This document shows, piece after piece, positions 1 through 7,135 of a DNA stretch of 64,000 nt. The notes below the pieces were generated by a model. The model saw only the letters and a list, made by a program, of their open reading frames with translations, had not been told where the DNA came from and made no database searches. Each line of letters begins with the position of its first letter. Within the stretch, counting starts at the first letter, position 1. Origin of the DNA: an uncultured Fibrobacter sp. (lineage in GTDB: Bacteria > Fibrobacterota > Fibrobacteria > Fibrobacterales > Fibrobacteraceae); contig CAKUWY010000009.1 in the NCBI GenBank assembly GCA_934699585.1, positions 62,001 to 126,000 on the forward strand, in the 5' to 3' direction. Both the position numbers and the translations under genes were made by a program.

Positions 1-837
1 ACGGATAAGGTAGGTAAGCATCCAGTCCGTGTTGTGTACAGGCACGTAGTACAGGGTTTCGCGAATGTTGTTGTAGGTGAACGAGACTTCGCCTTCGACG
101 TGTCCGTTGAAATCGTCCTTTACTTTTTCAAAGGTGTAACCCTTGTCGTAATCGGCGTGACTGAGGGCGTTCAGCAGGTTGTCTTCGCTGGCAAGGCCTC
201 CTAGCACCATGTTGGTGAGGGCTTTCCCGTCTTTGGTGTAGATGTTACAGAAGGTGGAGTTGTTGTTGCCCCCTTGCAAGGAGAGTCCTTCTAGCAGGTT
301 CGGGATACTCAGTTCCATGAAACACACCACCAGGACCCGGTCTTCTAGGGGTAGCCGGTCAACGGGGATGGCGATAATGATGGTCTTGTTTTCGGCGCTT
401 ACATTCTTGATGGAAATCTCGGGTTTCTGGAGGTTGTTGTAGTCGATGTTGTACAGTTGGATGTCGGTGCGGGTTCCGCGGGAGGTGTAGATGAGTCCCG
501 TGGTGTCCACGAAGGCGAACTTTTCGAGCCCGTAGAGCTGTTTCATGCGGGCCTGGTAGGCCTGGATTTTTTCGATGCTCTTGAGGTCTTCTTTTTCGAT
601 AAGGCCTACGGCGATGTCCATATCGCTGATGTAGTCTGCAAGCCTTGCGGCCACTACCTGCTCGCGGCGTTCGGCCAGTTCGTTCAGGTACAAAAGGCTT
701 ACGCTCCGGACGGCCTTTTCGGTATCGGCGCTGGCACTCCGGCCATTCCAGAAGGTGCCTGCAACCAGAATGATTGCCGCAAGAAAGGTTCCGATGATGG
801 CTACGCGCATTACACTAGCCAGTTTTTTACTATCCAT
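1..837 (-). CDS. Membrane-anchored Cache-type sensor protein, C-terminus cut by window edge
   Basis: The reading frame runs off the left edge; 279 codons are visible from an ATG at 837. It begins with a short cytoplasmic tail and one hydrophobic segment at about residues 8-27, followed by an extracytoplasmic domain of some 230 residues. That domain has a long helical start, then alternating strands, and ends in a PVHNTDWMLTYLIR motif. This motif is typical of the end of double-Cache domains in bacterial histidine kinases and diguanylate cyclases. The signalling domain itself lies outside the window, so kinase and GGDEF outputs cannot be told apart. A strong hairpin lies just upstream of the start. 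Seen: topology and motif. Inferred: ligand sensing in the periplasm. Confidence 0.7.
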   Translation of the reverse strand, partial: MDSKKLASVMRVAIIGTFLAAIILVAGTFWNGRSASADTEKAVRSVSLLYLNELAERREQVVAARLADYISDMDIAVGLIEKEDLKSIEKIQAYQARMKQLYGLEKFAFVDTTGLIYTSRGTRTDIQLYNIDYNNLQKPEISIKNVSAENKTIIIAIPVDRLPLEDRVLVVCFMELSIPNLLEGLSLQGGNNNSTFCNIYTKDGKALTNMVLGGLASEDNLLNALSHADYDKGYTFEKVKDDFNGHVEGEVSFTYNNIRETLYYVPVHNTDWMLTYLIR

Positions 838-868
838 GAGATGGACCTCCGACTACGGGAATTATAAC

Positions 869-895
869 AAAAGCCACTCCGATGGGGTGGCTTTT
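869..895. terminator. Hairpin between the sensor gene and the ilvD 3' region
   Basis: A 12-bp inverted repeat (AAAAGCCACTCC / GGGGTGGCTTTT, loop GAT) with an A-run on one side and a T-run on the other. It can work as an intrinsic terminator in either direction. It most likely ends transcription arriving from the ilvD side before the sensor gene start at 837. Confidence 0.6.
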
Positions 896-1000
896 GCGGT
901 TAATAGCCCTGTTTTTCTCTGGTTTAAACAACCCTGGATGCTTCGGCGCCGCCCCAGCTTGCGATGGACGGGCGCTGTCTTGCGGAGTCGTGTCCAGCGC

Positions 1001-1100
1001 TGTCATCCCCGCCCCGCATCAAGTGCGGGGTAAACTCCGGCGTGTCATCCTGAGCGGACCCTGGAGCACGAAGTGCGATAGGGGGAGTCGAAGGATCTAG
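1001..1100. repeat. Palindromic REP-like intergenic repeats
   Basis: Two adjoining units of the GTCATCC-type repeat. The first holds the palindrome CCCCGCA/TGCGGGG at 1012-1030. The second starts GTCATCCTGAGCG and ends GTCGAAGGATCT. Similar units lie at 10521, 16170-16300, 23577, 26230, 37256, 55930 and 61760. Confidence 0.6.
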
Positions 1101-1107
1101 ATCTGAA

Positions 1108-1222
1108 TTACTTCACACCAATGAGGCTGAGGTCTCTGACAGCGCCCTTGTCGGCACTAGAAGCCATGGCGGCGTATGCCTGCAGAGCCTTGGACACCAC
1201 GCGGTCGCGGTGTTCCGGCTGC
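1108..1222 (-). pseudogene. ilvD: Displaced copy of the ilvD 3' end
   Basis: Read on the minus strand, this stretch encodes the last 36 residues of dihydroxyacid dehydratase plus a TAA stop. 34 of the 36 residues match the end of the intact ilvD, which stops at 1343. The DNA differs at many third positions, and here the codons are the GC-rich ones used by the rest of ilvD. There is no start codon and homology ends abruptly near 1222, next to a dispersed repeat. It looks like the original ilvD terminus, cut off when a different 3' end was joined to the gene. Confidence 0.8.
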
Positions 1223-1228
1223 CTGTAG

Positions 1229-1322
1229 CGACCGCTCGCGCTAGATTCGGGTTAGATTTCTCCGGTTGGCGCTCGCTCTCGCCTTCGACGACTCGTTAAT
1301 ACGAGTCGCCTACGGCTCACAG
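1229..1322 (+). repeat. Dispersed ~94-bp element, copy A
   Basis: Begins CGACCG, contains TTCTCCGG, then GCGCTCGCTCTCGC, then the hairpin CTCG-TTAATA-CGAG, and ends CTCACAG. A second copy, about 70% identical by hand alignment with almost no gaps, lies on the opposite strand at 23626-23718. It fills most of the gap between the ilvD remnant and the intact ilvD end. Confidence 0.65.
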
Positions 1323-1342
1323 TAAGAGCTTCAACGCGTGAC

Positions 1343-3202
1343 TTATTTAATGCCAATCAGAGATAGGTCTCTGACAGCACCTTTATCTGCACTTGAGGCC
1401 ATTGCTGCATATGCTTGAAGTGCTTTGGAAACCTGTCTGTCTCTGTGTTCAGGACGCCATGCTTTATTACCACGAGCTTCCATTTCCTTGCGGCGTTCGG
1501 CGAGTTCGTCGTCGGTGAGCTGCACGTTGATGCTGCGGTTCGGGATGTCGATTTCGATGACGTCGCCCGTGTGCACGAGGCCGATGTTACCCTTGTTGGC
1601 TGCTTCCGGAGAAGCGTGGCCGATGGAGAGGCCGCTCGTACCGCCGGAGAAGCGTCCGTCGGTGAGAAGGGCGCAGGACTTGCCGAGGTGACGGCTCTTG
1701 AGGTAGCTGGTCGGGTAGAGCATTTCCTGCATGCCGGGGCCACCCTTCGGGCCTTCGTAGCGGATGACGACCACGTCGCCAGCCTTCACCATGTTCGGGT
1801 CGAGAATGCCCTTCACGGCATCTTCCTGGCTTTCGAACACCACGGCGGGGCCGGTGAACTTGAAGATGGATTCATCGACGCCAGCGGTTTTCACGATGCA
1901 GCCGTCCACGGCGAGGTTACCGTACAGAACAGCGAGGCCGCCGTCCTTGGTGTAGGCGTGTTCGCCATCGCGGATAGCGCCCGTAGCGCGGTCGAGGTCG
2001 TGGTCCGGGTACATGAAGTTCTGCGAGAAGGCGACCAGGTTGTACTTGCGGCCCGGGCCAGCGAGGTAGCGCTGCTGGGCTTCGACCGTCGGGTTGCGCT
2101 TCAGGTCGTTCACTTCGAGAGCTTCGCCCATGGTCTTTGCGTGGACGGTCTTCGCGTCCTTGTGGAGGAGTCCCATGCGGTCCAGTTCACCGAGAATGCC
2201 CATGATGCCGCCTGCGCGGTTCACGTTTTCGATGTGGATGTTGTGAACGGTCGGGGCCACCTTGCAGATGCACGGCGTGTTGCGGGAAAGGCGGTCGATG
2301 TCCTTCATGGTGAAGTCGACGCCCGCTTCCTGGGCCACGGCGAGCAAGTGGAGCACCGTGTTGGAGGAACCGCCCATGGCGATGTCGAGGCGCATGGCGT
2401 TTTCGAAAGCGTCCTTCGTAGCGATGCTACGCGGGAGGATGCTGTCGTCGTTCAAGTCGTAATACTGGTGGCAGAGTTCCACGATGCGCTTACCGGCGGC
2501 TTCGAAGAGCTTCTTGCGTTCGGCGTGGGTCGCGACGATGGTGCCGTTACCCGGGAGGCTGAGGCCCAAGGCTTCGGTCAGGGAGTTCATGGAGTTCGCG
2601 GTGAACATGCCGGAGCAGGAACCGCAAGTGGGGCAGGAGTTCGCTTCGATGGCGGCCACTTCTTCGTCGCTGATGGTGTTGTCGGCGGAATCGATCATGG
2701 CGTCAATCAGGTCGAGGGCGCGGTCCTTGCCGTCCTTCGTGGTCACATGGCCTGCTTCCATCGGGCCGCCAGAGACGAAAATTGCCGGAATGTTGAGGCG
2801 CATGGCGGCCATGAGCATACCCGGAGTCACCTTGTCGCAGTTAGAGATGCAAACGAGGGCGTCGGCGCGGTGGGCGTTTGCCATGTATTCGGTGGAGTCC
2901 GCAATCAGGTCGCGGCTCGGGAGGCTGTAAAGCATGCCGTCGTGGCCCATGGCGATACCGTCATCGACGGCGATTGTGTTCATTTCCTTGGCGACACCGC
3001 CGGCGGCTTCGATCGCTCGGGCGACCACTTGACCCAAGTCCTTCAGGTGAACGTGTCCCGGAACAAACTGGGTATAGCTGTTCACCACGCAAATCACCGG
3101 CTTGCCAAAGTCTTCCACCTTGGTTCCTGTTGCGTGCCAAAGGGCGCGTGCACCGGCCATTTCACGGCCTTCCATAGTCTTGAGCGAACGAAGTTTCGGC
3201 AT
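1343..3202 (-). CDS. ilvD: Dihydroxy-acid dehydratase
   Basis: Iron-sulfur enzyme that dehydrates 2,3-dihydroxy acids in isoleucine and valine (and pantothenate) synthesis, in the cytoplasm. The product is 619 residues, the usual size. It starts MPKLRSLKTMEGREMAGARA and carries CDKVTPGM and CPTCGSCSGMFTANSMN, which hold the cluster cysteines. The ATG at 3202 is chosen because it gives the family N-terminus and has a GAGGA ribosome site; an in-frame ATG at 3283 adds 27 unrelated residues. The last ~48 codons (1343 to about 1490) use noticeably AT-richer synonymous codons than the rest of the gene. The older-looking terminus survives at 1108-1222. Its pathway partners ilvBN are 20 kb away. Confidence 0.97.
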   Translation of the reverse strand: MPKLRSLKTMEGREMAGARALWHATGTKVEDFGKPVICVVNSYTQFVPGHVHLKDLGQVVARAIEAAGGVAKEMNTIAVDDGIAMGHDGMLYSLPSRDLIADSTEYMANAHRADALVCISNCDKVTPGMLMAAMRLNIPAIFVSGGPMEAGHVTTKDGKDRALDLIDAMIDSADNTISDEEVAAIEANSCPTCGSCSGMFTANSMNSLTEALGLSLPGNGTIVATHAERKKLFEAAGKRIVELCHQYYDLNDDSILPRSIATKDAFENAMRLDIAMGGSSNTVLHLLAVAQEAGVDFTMKDIDRLSRNTPCICKVAPTVHNIHIENVNRAGGIMGILGELDRMGLLHKDAKTVHAKTMGEALEVNDLKRNPTVEAQQRYLAGPGRKYNLVAFSQNFMYPDHDLDRATGAIRDGEHAYTKDGGLAVLYGNLAVDGCIVKTAGVDESIFKFTGPAVVFESQEDAVKGILDPNMVKAGDVVVIRYEGPKGGPGMQEMLYPTSYLKSRHLGKSCALLTDGRFSGGTSGLSIGHASPEAANKGNIGLVHTGDVIEIDIPNRSINVQLTDDELAERRKEMEARGNKAWRPEHRDRQVSKALQAYAAMASSADKGAVRDLSLIGIK

Positions 3203-3238
3203 AGTATATCCTCTTGTTAATACGGTGCGAAATGTAGC

Positions 3239-3268
3239 AAAAAAGACACCCACAGGGTGCGGGTGTCT
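3239..3268 (-). terminator. Intrinsic terminator after the GH45 gene
   Basis: On the minus strand, stem AGACACCC/GGGTGTCT followed by a T-run, 25 bp past the endoglucanase stop. It separates that gene from ilvD, which starts at 3202 on the same strand. Confidence 0.8.
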
Positions 3269-3292
3269 CGAAGGTAAAGTCATGAAATCAGT

Positions 3293-5041
3293 TTAGAACG
3301 AAGAAGCGTAAATGTTGATTAACTCTTGCGGACATTCAACCTCTTCATACGAGAATCTGGGGTTGTCGGCTCCCTCGAGAAATTCGGCATACCACAGGCA
3401 GCCCTTCAGTCCGTCTGCTAAATTTGGTTTGCTGCCAAAGAGGGCTTGACATTTCTGCTTGAGACAATTGACGTCGTTGTTGCAGGCTGCTCGCAAGCCA
3501 CCATACTGTGCGCCCATTAGGCTTTGGTCGTTGCTAACGCCCCACTGTTTTGAACAGCCGTCAAAAGCTCCGACACCGCCGCCTGGAATCATCAGGTCAA
3601 ATTGGTCTCCCTTTACATCGTAGCCGATATTGGAAATCATCACGATCATTTGCTTGCCCATGATGTTGTATCTTTGTCCACCTTCTCCTTCGCCAGTGAA
3701 GGTTAAACGGAGACAGGTTCCGCACTTGTTTGACCAAGAACCATTACCAGCTGCAAGTCCAATGGACAAGCCACTGCATATTTCGCGAGGAGCTTGGCTA
3801 AGGCAAGTGTAGTGAGATCCACCCCCACAGCCGCTACTTTGTCCATCATCAGGGCTCACTTCATTACCGTTGATGTCGCAAAGTTTGGCAGGTTTGCTGA
3901 ATATCGACTTGTTTACGTTTCCATTCCACGAACAATGCGGTTTACAACAATCCCAGTATTGGGAGCCCCAGGCGTTACCAGACACCCCACCGTCTTTTTT
4001 TCGGATTGTGGGACAGGAACCAGAAATCACTGCAGAAGAGTATGCTGTTGCAGCAGATGATGAAGAGGTTTGCTGCTGAGAGCTGGGTTGGGGATTTTGT
4101 TGCTGAGCGCTGCTAGATTGAGGATTTTGTTGCTGAGCACTGGATGTTCCTGTCTGTCCGCCGGATCCTGCAGTAATTGTTATAGAAATAGTGTACTTTT
4201 TGTCGCCGACTGTAATTTCATCGGTATAGGTTTTTTCAGAAAATTCATCTGGAACAGTTCCGGAAAGCGTGGCAGTCTTTTTTTCAGAATCAAAATCAGT
4301 TTGCAAGAAATAAAGATTCCAGCTACGTTGGGGATATTGCTCTACGCCCTTAAACACGATTGGACTAACAGCAGAACCCTTGGCTACGGTCTGTGTCAAG
4401 TTATCCGTGTAGGTAATGTTTCCGTTAGTGACGGAGTTGACAGAGGTCGGGGTATTATTGTTGCCACCGTTGCTTGCAGAACTGGTTGTGTTGTTGTTCT
4501 GGTTATTGTTGCCGCCGTTGCTTGCAGAACTGGTCGTATTGTTGTTCTGGTTGTTGTTTCCGTTGCTGGCAGAGCTCGTTGTAGTCTGCTGGTTGGCGTT
4601 GCTTGCGGGTTTGTTCGGGTTCTCGGCAATGACGTCGCCGTTGTTGCTCACGATGTCGCCGTTGTCATCGACTTTACCTACATCGTTGCCTTCGGTATCT
4701 GTAACTTTCCCGTCACCGTCAACCACAAGTTTGTCTCCGTTGTCAGTTGTGACAACTTGAACGCCTGACAGGTCTCCATCTTCGATGTTATCTACGACGG
4801 TTTCCCCCGATTCATTAGTGATTTTCCCGTCGGCATATTGCCCAATGGCATTCCACTGTTCGTCGAATACTTTCCCATCTTCCGTGATGTAGTATTTCTG
4901 TCCGTCTTGGTCAAGAACTTGGACATTTTCGGCCATATTCGGAATGAGATTGGCCGGGTTTACGGTGGTGTTGTCGGTGCAGTTCCAGGCGAGCATAAGC
5001 GCACCCGCAACCAACATTGATTTGAAGAACGGAAATTTCAT
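3293..5041 (-). CDS. Modular surface endoglucanase with C-terminal GH45 catalytic domain
   Basis: 582 residues. A hydrophobic N-terminus ends in AWNC, a weak lipobox. Next come about 100 residues of short DGKVTDTEGN-like repeats, an Asn/Ser-rich linker with near-identical copies of NNNQNNNTTSSASNG (about residues 160-200), an Ig-like module (about 205-290), a second Gln/Ser linker, and the catalytic domain (about 343-582). That domain has the GH45 signature YWDCCKPHC with Asp364 and the second motif DQFDLMIPGGGVG with Asp482, matching the two catalytic aspartates of fungal Cel45. Family GH45 cleaves beta-1,4-glucan internally with inversion. The start at 5041 has an AGAGAGG ribosome site; an ATG at 5062 is the alternative. 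Likely a cell-surface cellulase. The weak part is the lipobox call. Confidence 0.88.
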   Translation of the reverse strand: MKFPFFKSMLVAGALMLAWNCTDNTTVNPANLIPNMAENVQVLDQDGQKYYITEDGKVFDEQWNAIGQYADGKITNESGETVVDNIEDGDLSGVQVVTTDNGDKLVVDGDGKVTDTEGNDVGKVDDNGDIVSNNGDVIAENPNKPASNANQQTTTSSASNGNNNQNNNTTSSASNGGNNNQNNNTTSSASNGGNNNTPTSVNSVTNGNITYTDNLTQTVAKGSAVSPIVFKGVEQYPQRSWNLYFLQTDFDSEKKTATLSGTVPDEFSEKTYTDEITVGDKKYTISITITAGSGGQTGTSSAQQQNPQSSSAQQQNPQPSSQQQTSSSSAATAYSSAVISGSCPTIRKKDGGVSGNAWGSQYWDCCKPHCSWNGNVNKSIFSKPAKLCDINGNEVSPDDGQSSGCGGGSHYTCLSQAPREICSGLSIGLAAGNGSWSNKCGTCLRLTFTGEGEGGQRYNIMGKQMIVMISNIGYDVKGDQFDLMIPGGGVGAFDGCSKQWGVSNDQSLMGAQYGGLRAACNNDVNCLKQKCQALFGSKPNLADGLKGCLWYAEFLEGADNPRFSYEEVECPQELINIYASSF

Positions 5042-5282
5042 GGTACCTCTCTTTATACCCATTACCCGTCTAAAAAATATAATAAAGTGCCAAAATTGGC
5101 TTGTAAAAAAGAGTTTAGAGTGACGAAGGTCAATAAAATGGACCGTTTTTTGGCCTGTTTTCGCTTACATTTTTGCGTTTTTAGATAAAAGTAAGCGTTT
5201 TTTTACTAAAAAGCCAGATTCCGGGGTGATCCCTTCGCCTGCGGCTCGGAACAGGTGTGGCTCGGAATGACGCCTCTTGCTA
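5042..5282. other. Upstream region of the endoglucanase gene
   Basis: AT-rich DNA. Minus-strand promoter-like TATATTTT lies some 45 bp before the endoglucanase start. CGCTTAC/GTAAGCG (5162-5168 and 5191-5197) followed by a T-run forms a loose hairpin on the plus strand. From 5218 it turns into GC-rich REP-like sequence. No gene is seen. Confidence 0.4.
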
Positions 5283-5345
5283 CCGGCGACCCTAATACCT
5301 AAAACCTACTACCTAACACCTAGCCCCTAGATCCTAGCCCCTAGC
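5283..5345. repeat. Degenerate CCTAGCCCCTAAATCC-type tandem repeat
   Basis: Irregular tandem of 7-9 bp units (CCTAAAACC, CCTAGCCCC, CCTAGATCC). It runs across the stop codon of the gene at 5334-6338 and supplies its last codons. The same family recurs at 11315, 26307, 34157, 37306, 37418, 49600 and 61935. Confidence 0.65.
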
Positions 5346-6338
5346 AACTAAGGTATCCAGGAACAGACGCTGGGCTTTGGAGTCGTACATGACCACGTCG
5401 TAGAGTTCGCCCAACTTGCCGGTGCGGGATTCTACCATAAGCCCTGCCAGGGAGCCTTTTTCGGTGGGGAGGAACGCGCCCTTGCCGTCGGGAGATTCCT
5501 TGAATTCCAGATAGCCTTCGGACACGAACCAATCGCGGATTACTTTATAGTAAATGCGCTCCGTGTTGGGGCCAATCAGGGCGTTGAGCCGCCGTGCAAT
5601 CTCGCTTACCGGTATGGGAGTCTCGTCGGCGGGGTAGTTGCTCAGTTCTTCTGTAGAAACATGAAATTTTTCACGAGCCTTGCGAGGGGAGTTCCCTTCT
5701 TCGGCACCGTCTTCGTCGGCATGGTTGGAACTGCGGTTTGCAAAGCGCTCGTTGGCGATGTCGATACACTTCTGGAGGTTGTCCAACACGTACTGTTGGG
5801 CCTTTTCCCAGCATTGGGTATAGATGTTGTGGTGGCCCCGCAGGTCCGATTCGCCCTTTTCGAACCCGTAAGATTCTCCGAGCTCCGTGGGCAGGTTCGC
5901 TTCGGTTCCGTTTTCGGTCATCTGCCGGGCGAGGATGCCCTGCTGAACCAGGAAGTTGGCCACGTCGGCGTAGAGCAGGTGGTTCATGTTCACGCCTGCA
6001 GGGATAAGTTCGTTGATATTGCGGACCACCCGGGAAATGGAGACGGGGTAGTCAAAGAAACGGTATTTGCTGATAGATTCTGGGGCAATGGAAAGGGGCT
6101 GCTTGGGAGCTTTGGGCGCTTTGGGTGTGGCCTTGCGGGAAGGGGGCACTGGAGCCAACTGCTCGTGGTTCAGCTGTTGTTGCAACAGGGATGCCACGTA
6201 GGCAAGGCACTTGCTGATTCGCTCCTGTTTGCAGGAGTCCCCTTCGGGGAGAATTTCGTCGGTTAGGGGGTTGATGCCGCAAGACAATTTGCGTAGGTAC
6301 ATCTCGGCACGTTCAATAATCGCATTTTCAGAAGCCAT
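5334..6338 (-). CDS. Uncharacterised protein with two related winged-helix-like segments
   Basis: 334 residues, no signal peptide, so probably cytoplasmic. The N-terminal ~55 residues (ERAEMYLRKLSCGINPLTDE, then a run ending in an ISKCLAYVASLL helix) resemble a small conserved bacterial domain of unknown function. After a Pro/Lys-rich linker come two similar segments of ~80 residues (about 95-170 and 235-315). Each has an ISRVVRNINELI or VSEIARRLNALI helix, a second helix, then a hairpin ending LPTELG or LPTEKG. This looks like an internal duplication of a winged-helix fold. GGAGT ribosome site before the ATG. The stop codon lies inside an intergenic tandem repeat. No function is assigned. 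Confidence 0.75.
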   Translation of the reverse strand: MASENAIIERAEMYLRKLSCGINPLTDEILPEGDSCKQERISKCLAYVASLLQQQLNHEQLAPVPPSRKATPKAPKAPKQPLSIAPESISKYRFFDYPVSISRVVRNINELIPAGVNMNHLLYADVANFLVQQGILARQMTENGTEANLPTELGESYGFEKGESDLRGHHNIYTQCWEKAQQYVLDNLQKCIDIANERFANRSSNHADEDGAEEGNSPRKAREKFHVSTEELSNYPADETPIPVSEIARRLNALIGPNTERIYYKVIRDWFVSEGYLEFKESPDGKGAFLPTEKGSLAGLMVESRTGKLGELYDVVMYDSKAQRLFLDTLVARG

Positions 6339-6426
6339 ATTTTACTCCTATTATCTCATTTTATTTAGGCGCGGCAAATATAAAAAAATATAGGAGTGGA
6401 GGTGTCGGCAAAAGCCTGTGTATATG

Positions 6427-6458
6427 AAAAAGACCGCATAGCACCAAGTGCTGCGGTC
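6427..6458 (-). terminator. Intrinsic terminator of the 6482-7033 gene
   Basis: Minus-strand stem GACCGCAGCAC pairing with GTGC..TGCGGTC (two-base bulge), followed by five Ts, 24 bp after the stop. Confidence 0.75.
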
Positions 6459-6481
6459 AGGGGAAAAATGTCTAGAGTAGG

Positions 6482-7033
6482 CTACTTCTGGCTGGCCTTG
6501 TACTGGTCAAGAGCCGCTGCGGCTTTATCTAGGTCAGCGTAACCCTTCATGGCGCGGGCGCGATCTACGTTGGCTTTTTGGGCGGCAAGGGCTGCTTCGA
6601 AGGCCTTCTTGAAGGCTTCGGTGTTCATGGCGGCAATGGCATAGACCTTGAACTTGCCTTCTTCGGTAACTTCCATGTCCATCTTGACCACGCTGACACC
6701 ATTCTGCATGTCGGAAATGACGTTTTTCTTGACCGCTTCCTTGTGCTGGGTGAGTTCGTCACCTACTTCTTCCTGATAGTTGCGGATCATGGCTTCGACT
6801 TTGGATTCCAGGGAACGGGCCACGTCTGTGCGGGCGTTCAAGTCGGCCTCGTCGTAGGCCAGCTGTTCGGACTTGGATTCGCCGATGCCGATACCGGCCA
6901 CAACGCCATTGTCAAGCAGTTCCTGCTTTTCTTTTTGCATTTTCATCATCTTATTTGCGGACTGTTCCTGGGGGGTGCCCGCGCAACCGATGATGAACAT
7001 AGCGAATGACAAAAGGGCGATAATCTTTTTCAT
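6482..7033 (-). CDS. LPP20-like lipoprotein
   Basis: 183 residues with a lipoprotein signal peptide ending FIIGC (Cys17). The mature part starts with charged helix, then a VVAGIGIGESKSEQLAYDEADLNAR-type segment: a glycine-rich strand followed by a helix in which acidic and Ala residues alternate. This resembles LPP20/DUF-type domains of outer-membrane lipoproteins in Gram-negative bacteria. The C-terminus is Ala-rich and helical. GGAG ribosome site ahead of the ATG; its own terminator follows, so it is monocistronic. It is divergent from the gene at 7136. The family link is by eye and moderate; lipoprotein status is firm. Confidence 0.75.
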   Translation of the reverse strand: MKKIIALLSFAMFIIGCAGTPQEQSANKMMKMQKEKQELLDNGVVAGIGIGESKSEQLAYDEADLNARTDVARSLESKVEAMIRNYQEEVGDELTQHKEAVKKNVISDMQNGVSVVKMDMEVTEEGKFKVYAIAAMNTEAFKKAFEAALAAQKANVDRARAMKGYADLDKAAAALDQYKASQK

Positions 7034-7135
7034 GGAGTTTCTCCTGATTTTAGTTTACCCGTTCAATATAAGTTATTTTGGGGTGTTGTGTGCGAAAGTG
7101 GGCGAAAACAGACCGAAAATGTTATATTTATCACT

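Noticed and set aside
1343..1490. An insertion sequence at the ilvD end
   Set aside because: No transposase frame, no terminal inverted repeats and no room: the gap between old and new ends is about 120 bp.
1415..3220. A 601-codon open frame on the plus strand opposite ilvD
   Set aside because: It is an antisense frame produced by the GC-rich third positions of ilvD. It has no family motif or ribosome site, and it is Val/His/Asp-rich in the way shadow frames are. The same reasoning removes the long antisense frames opposite dusA (10415-11320), ilvB (23837-25933), aroKB (49914-51242) and typA (62624-63874).
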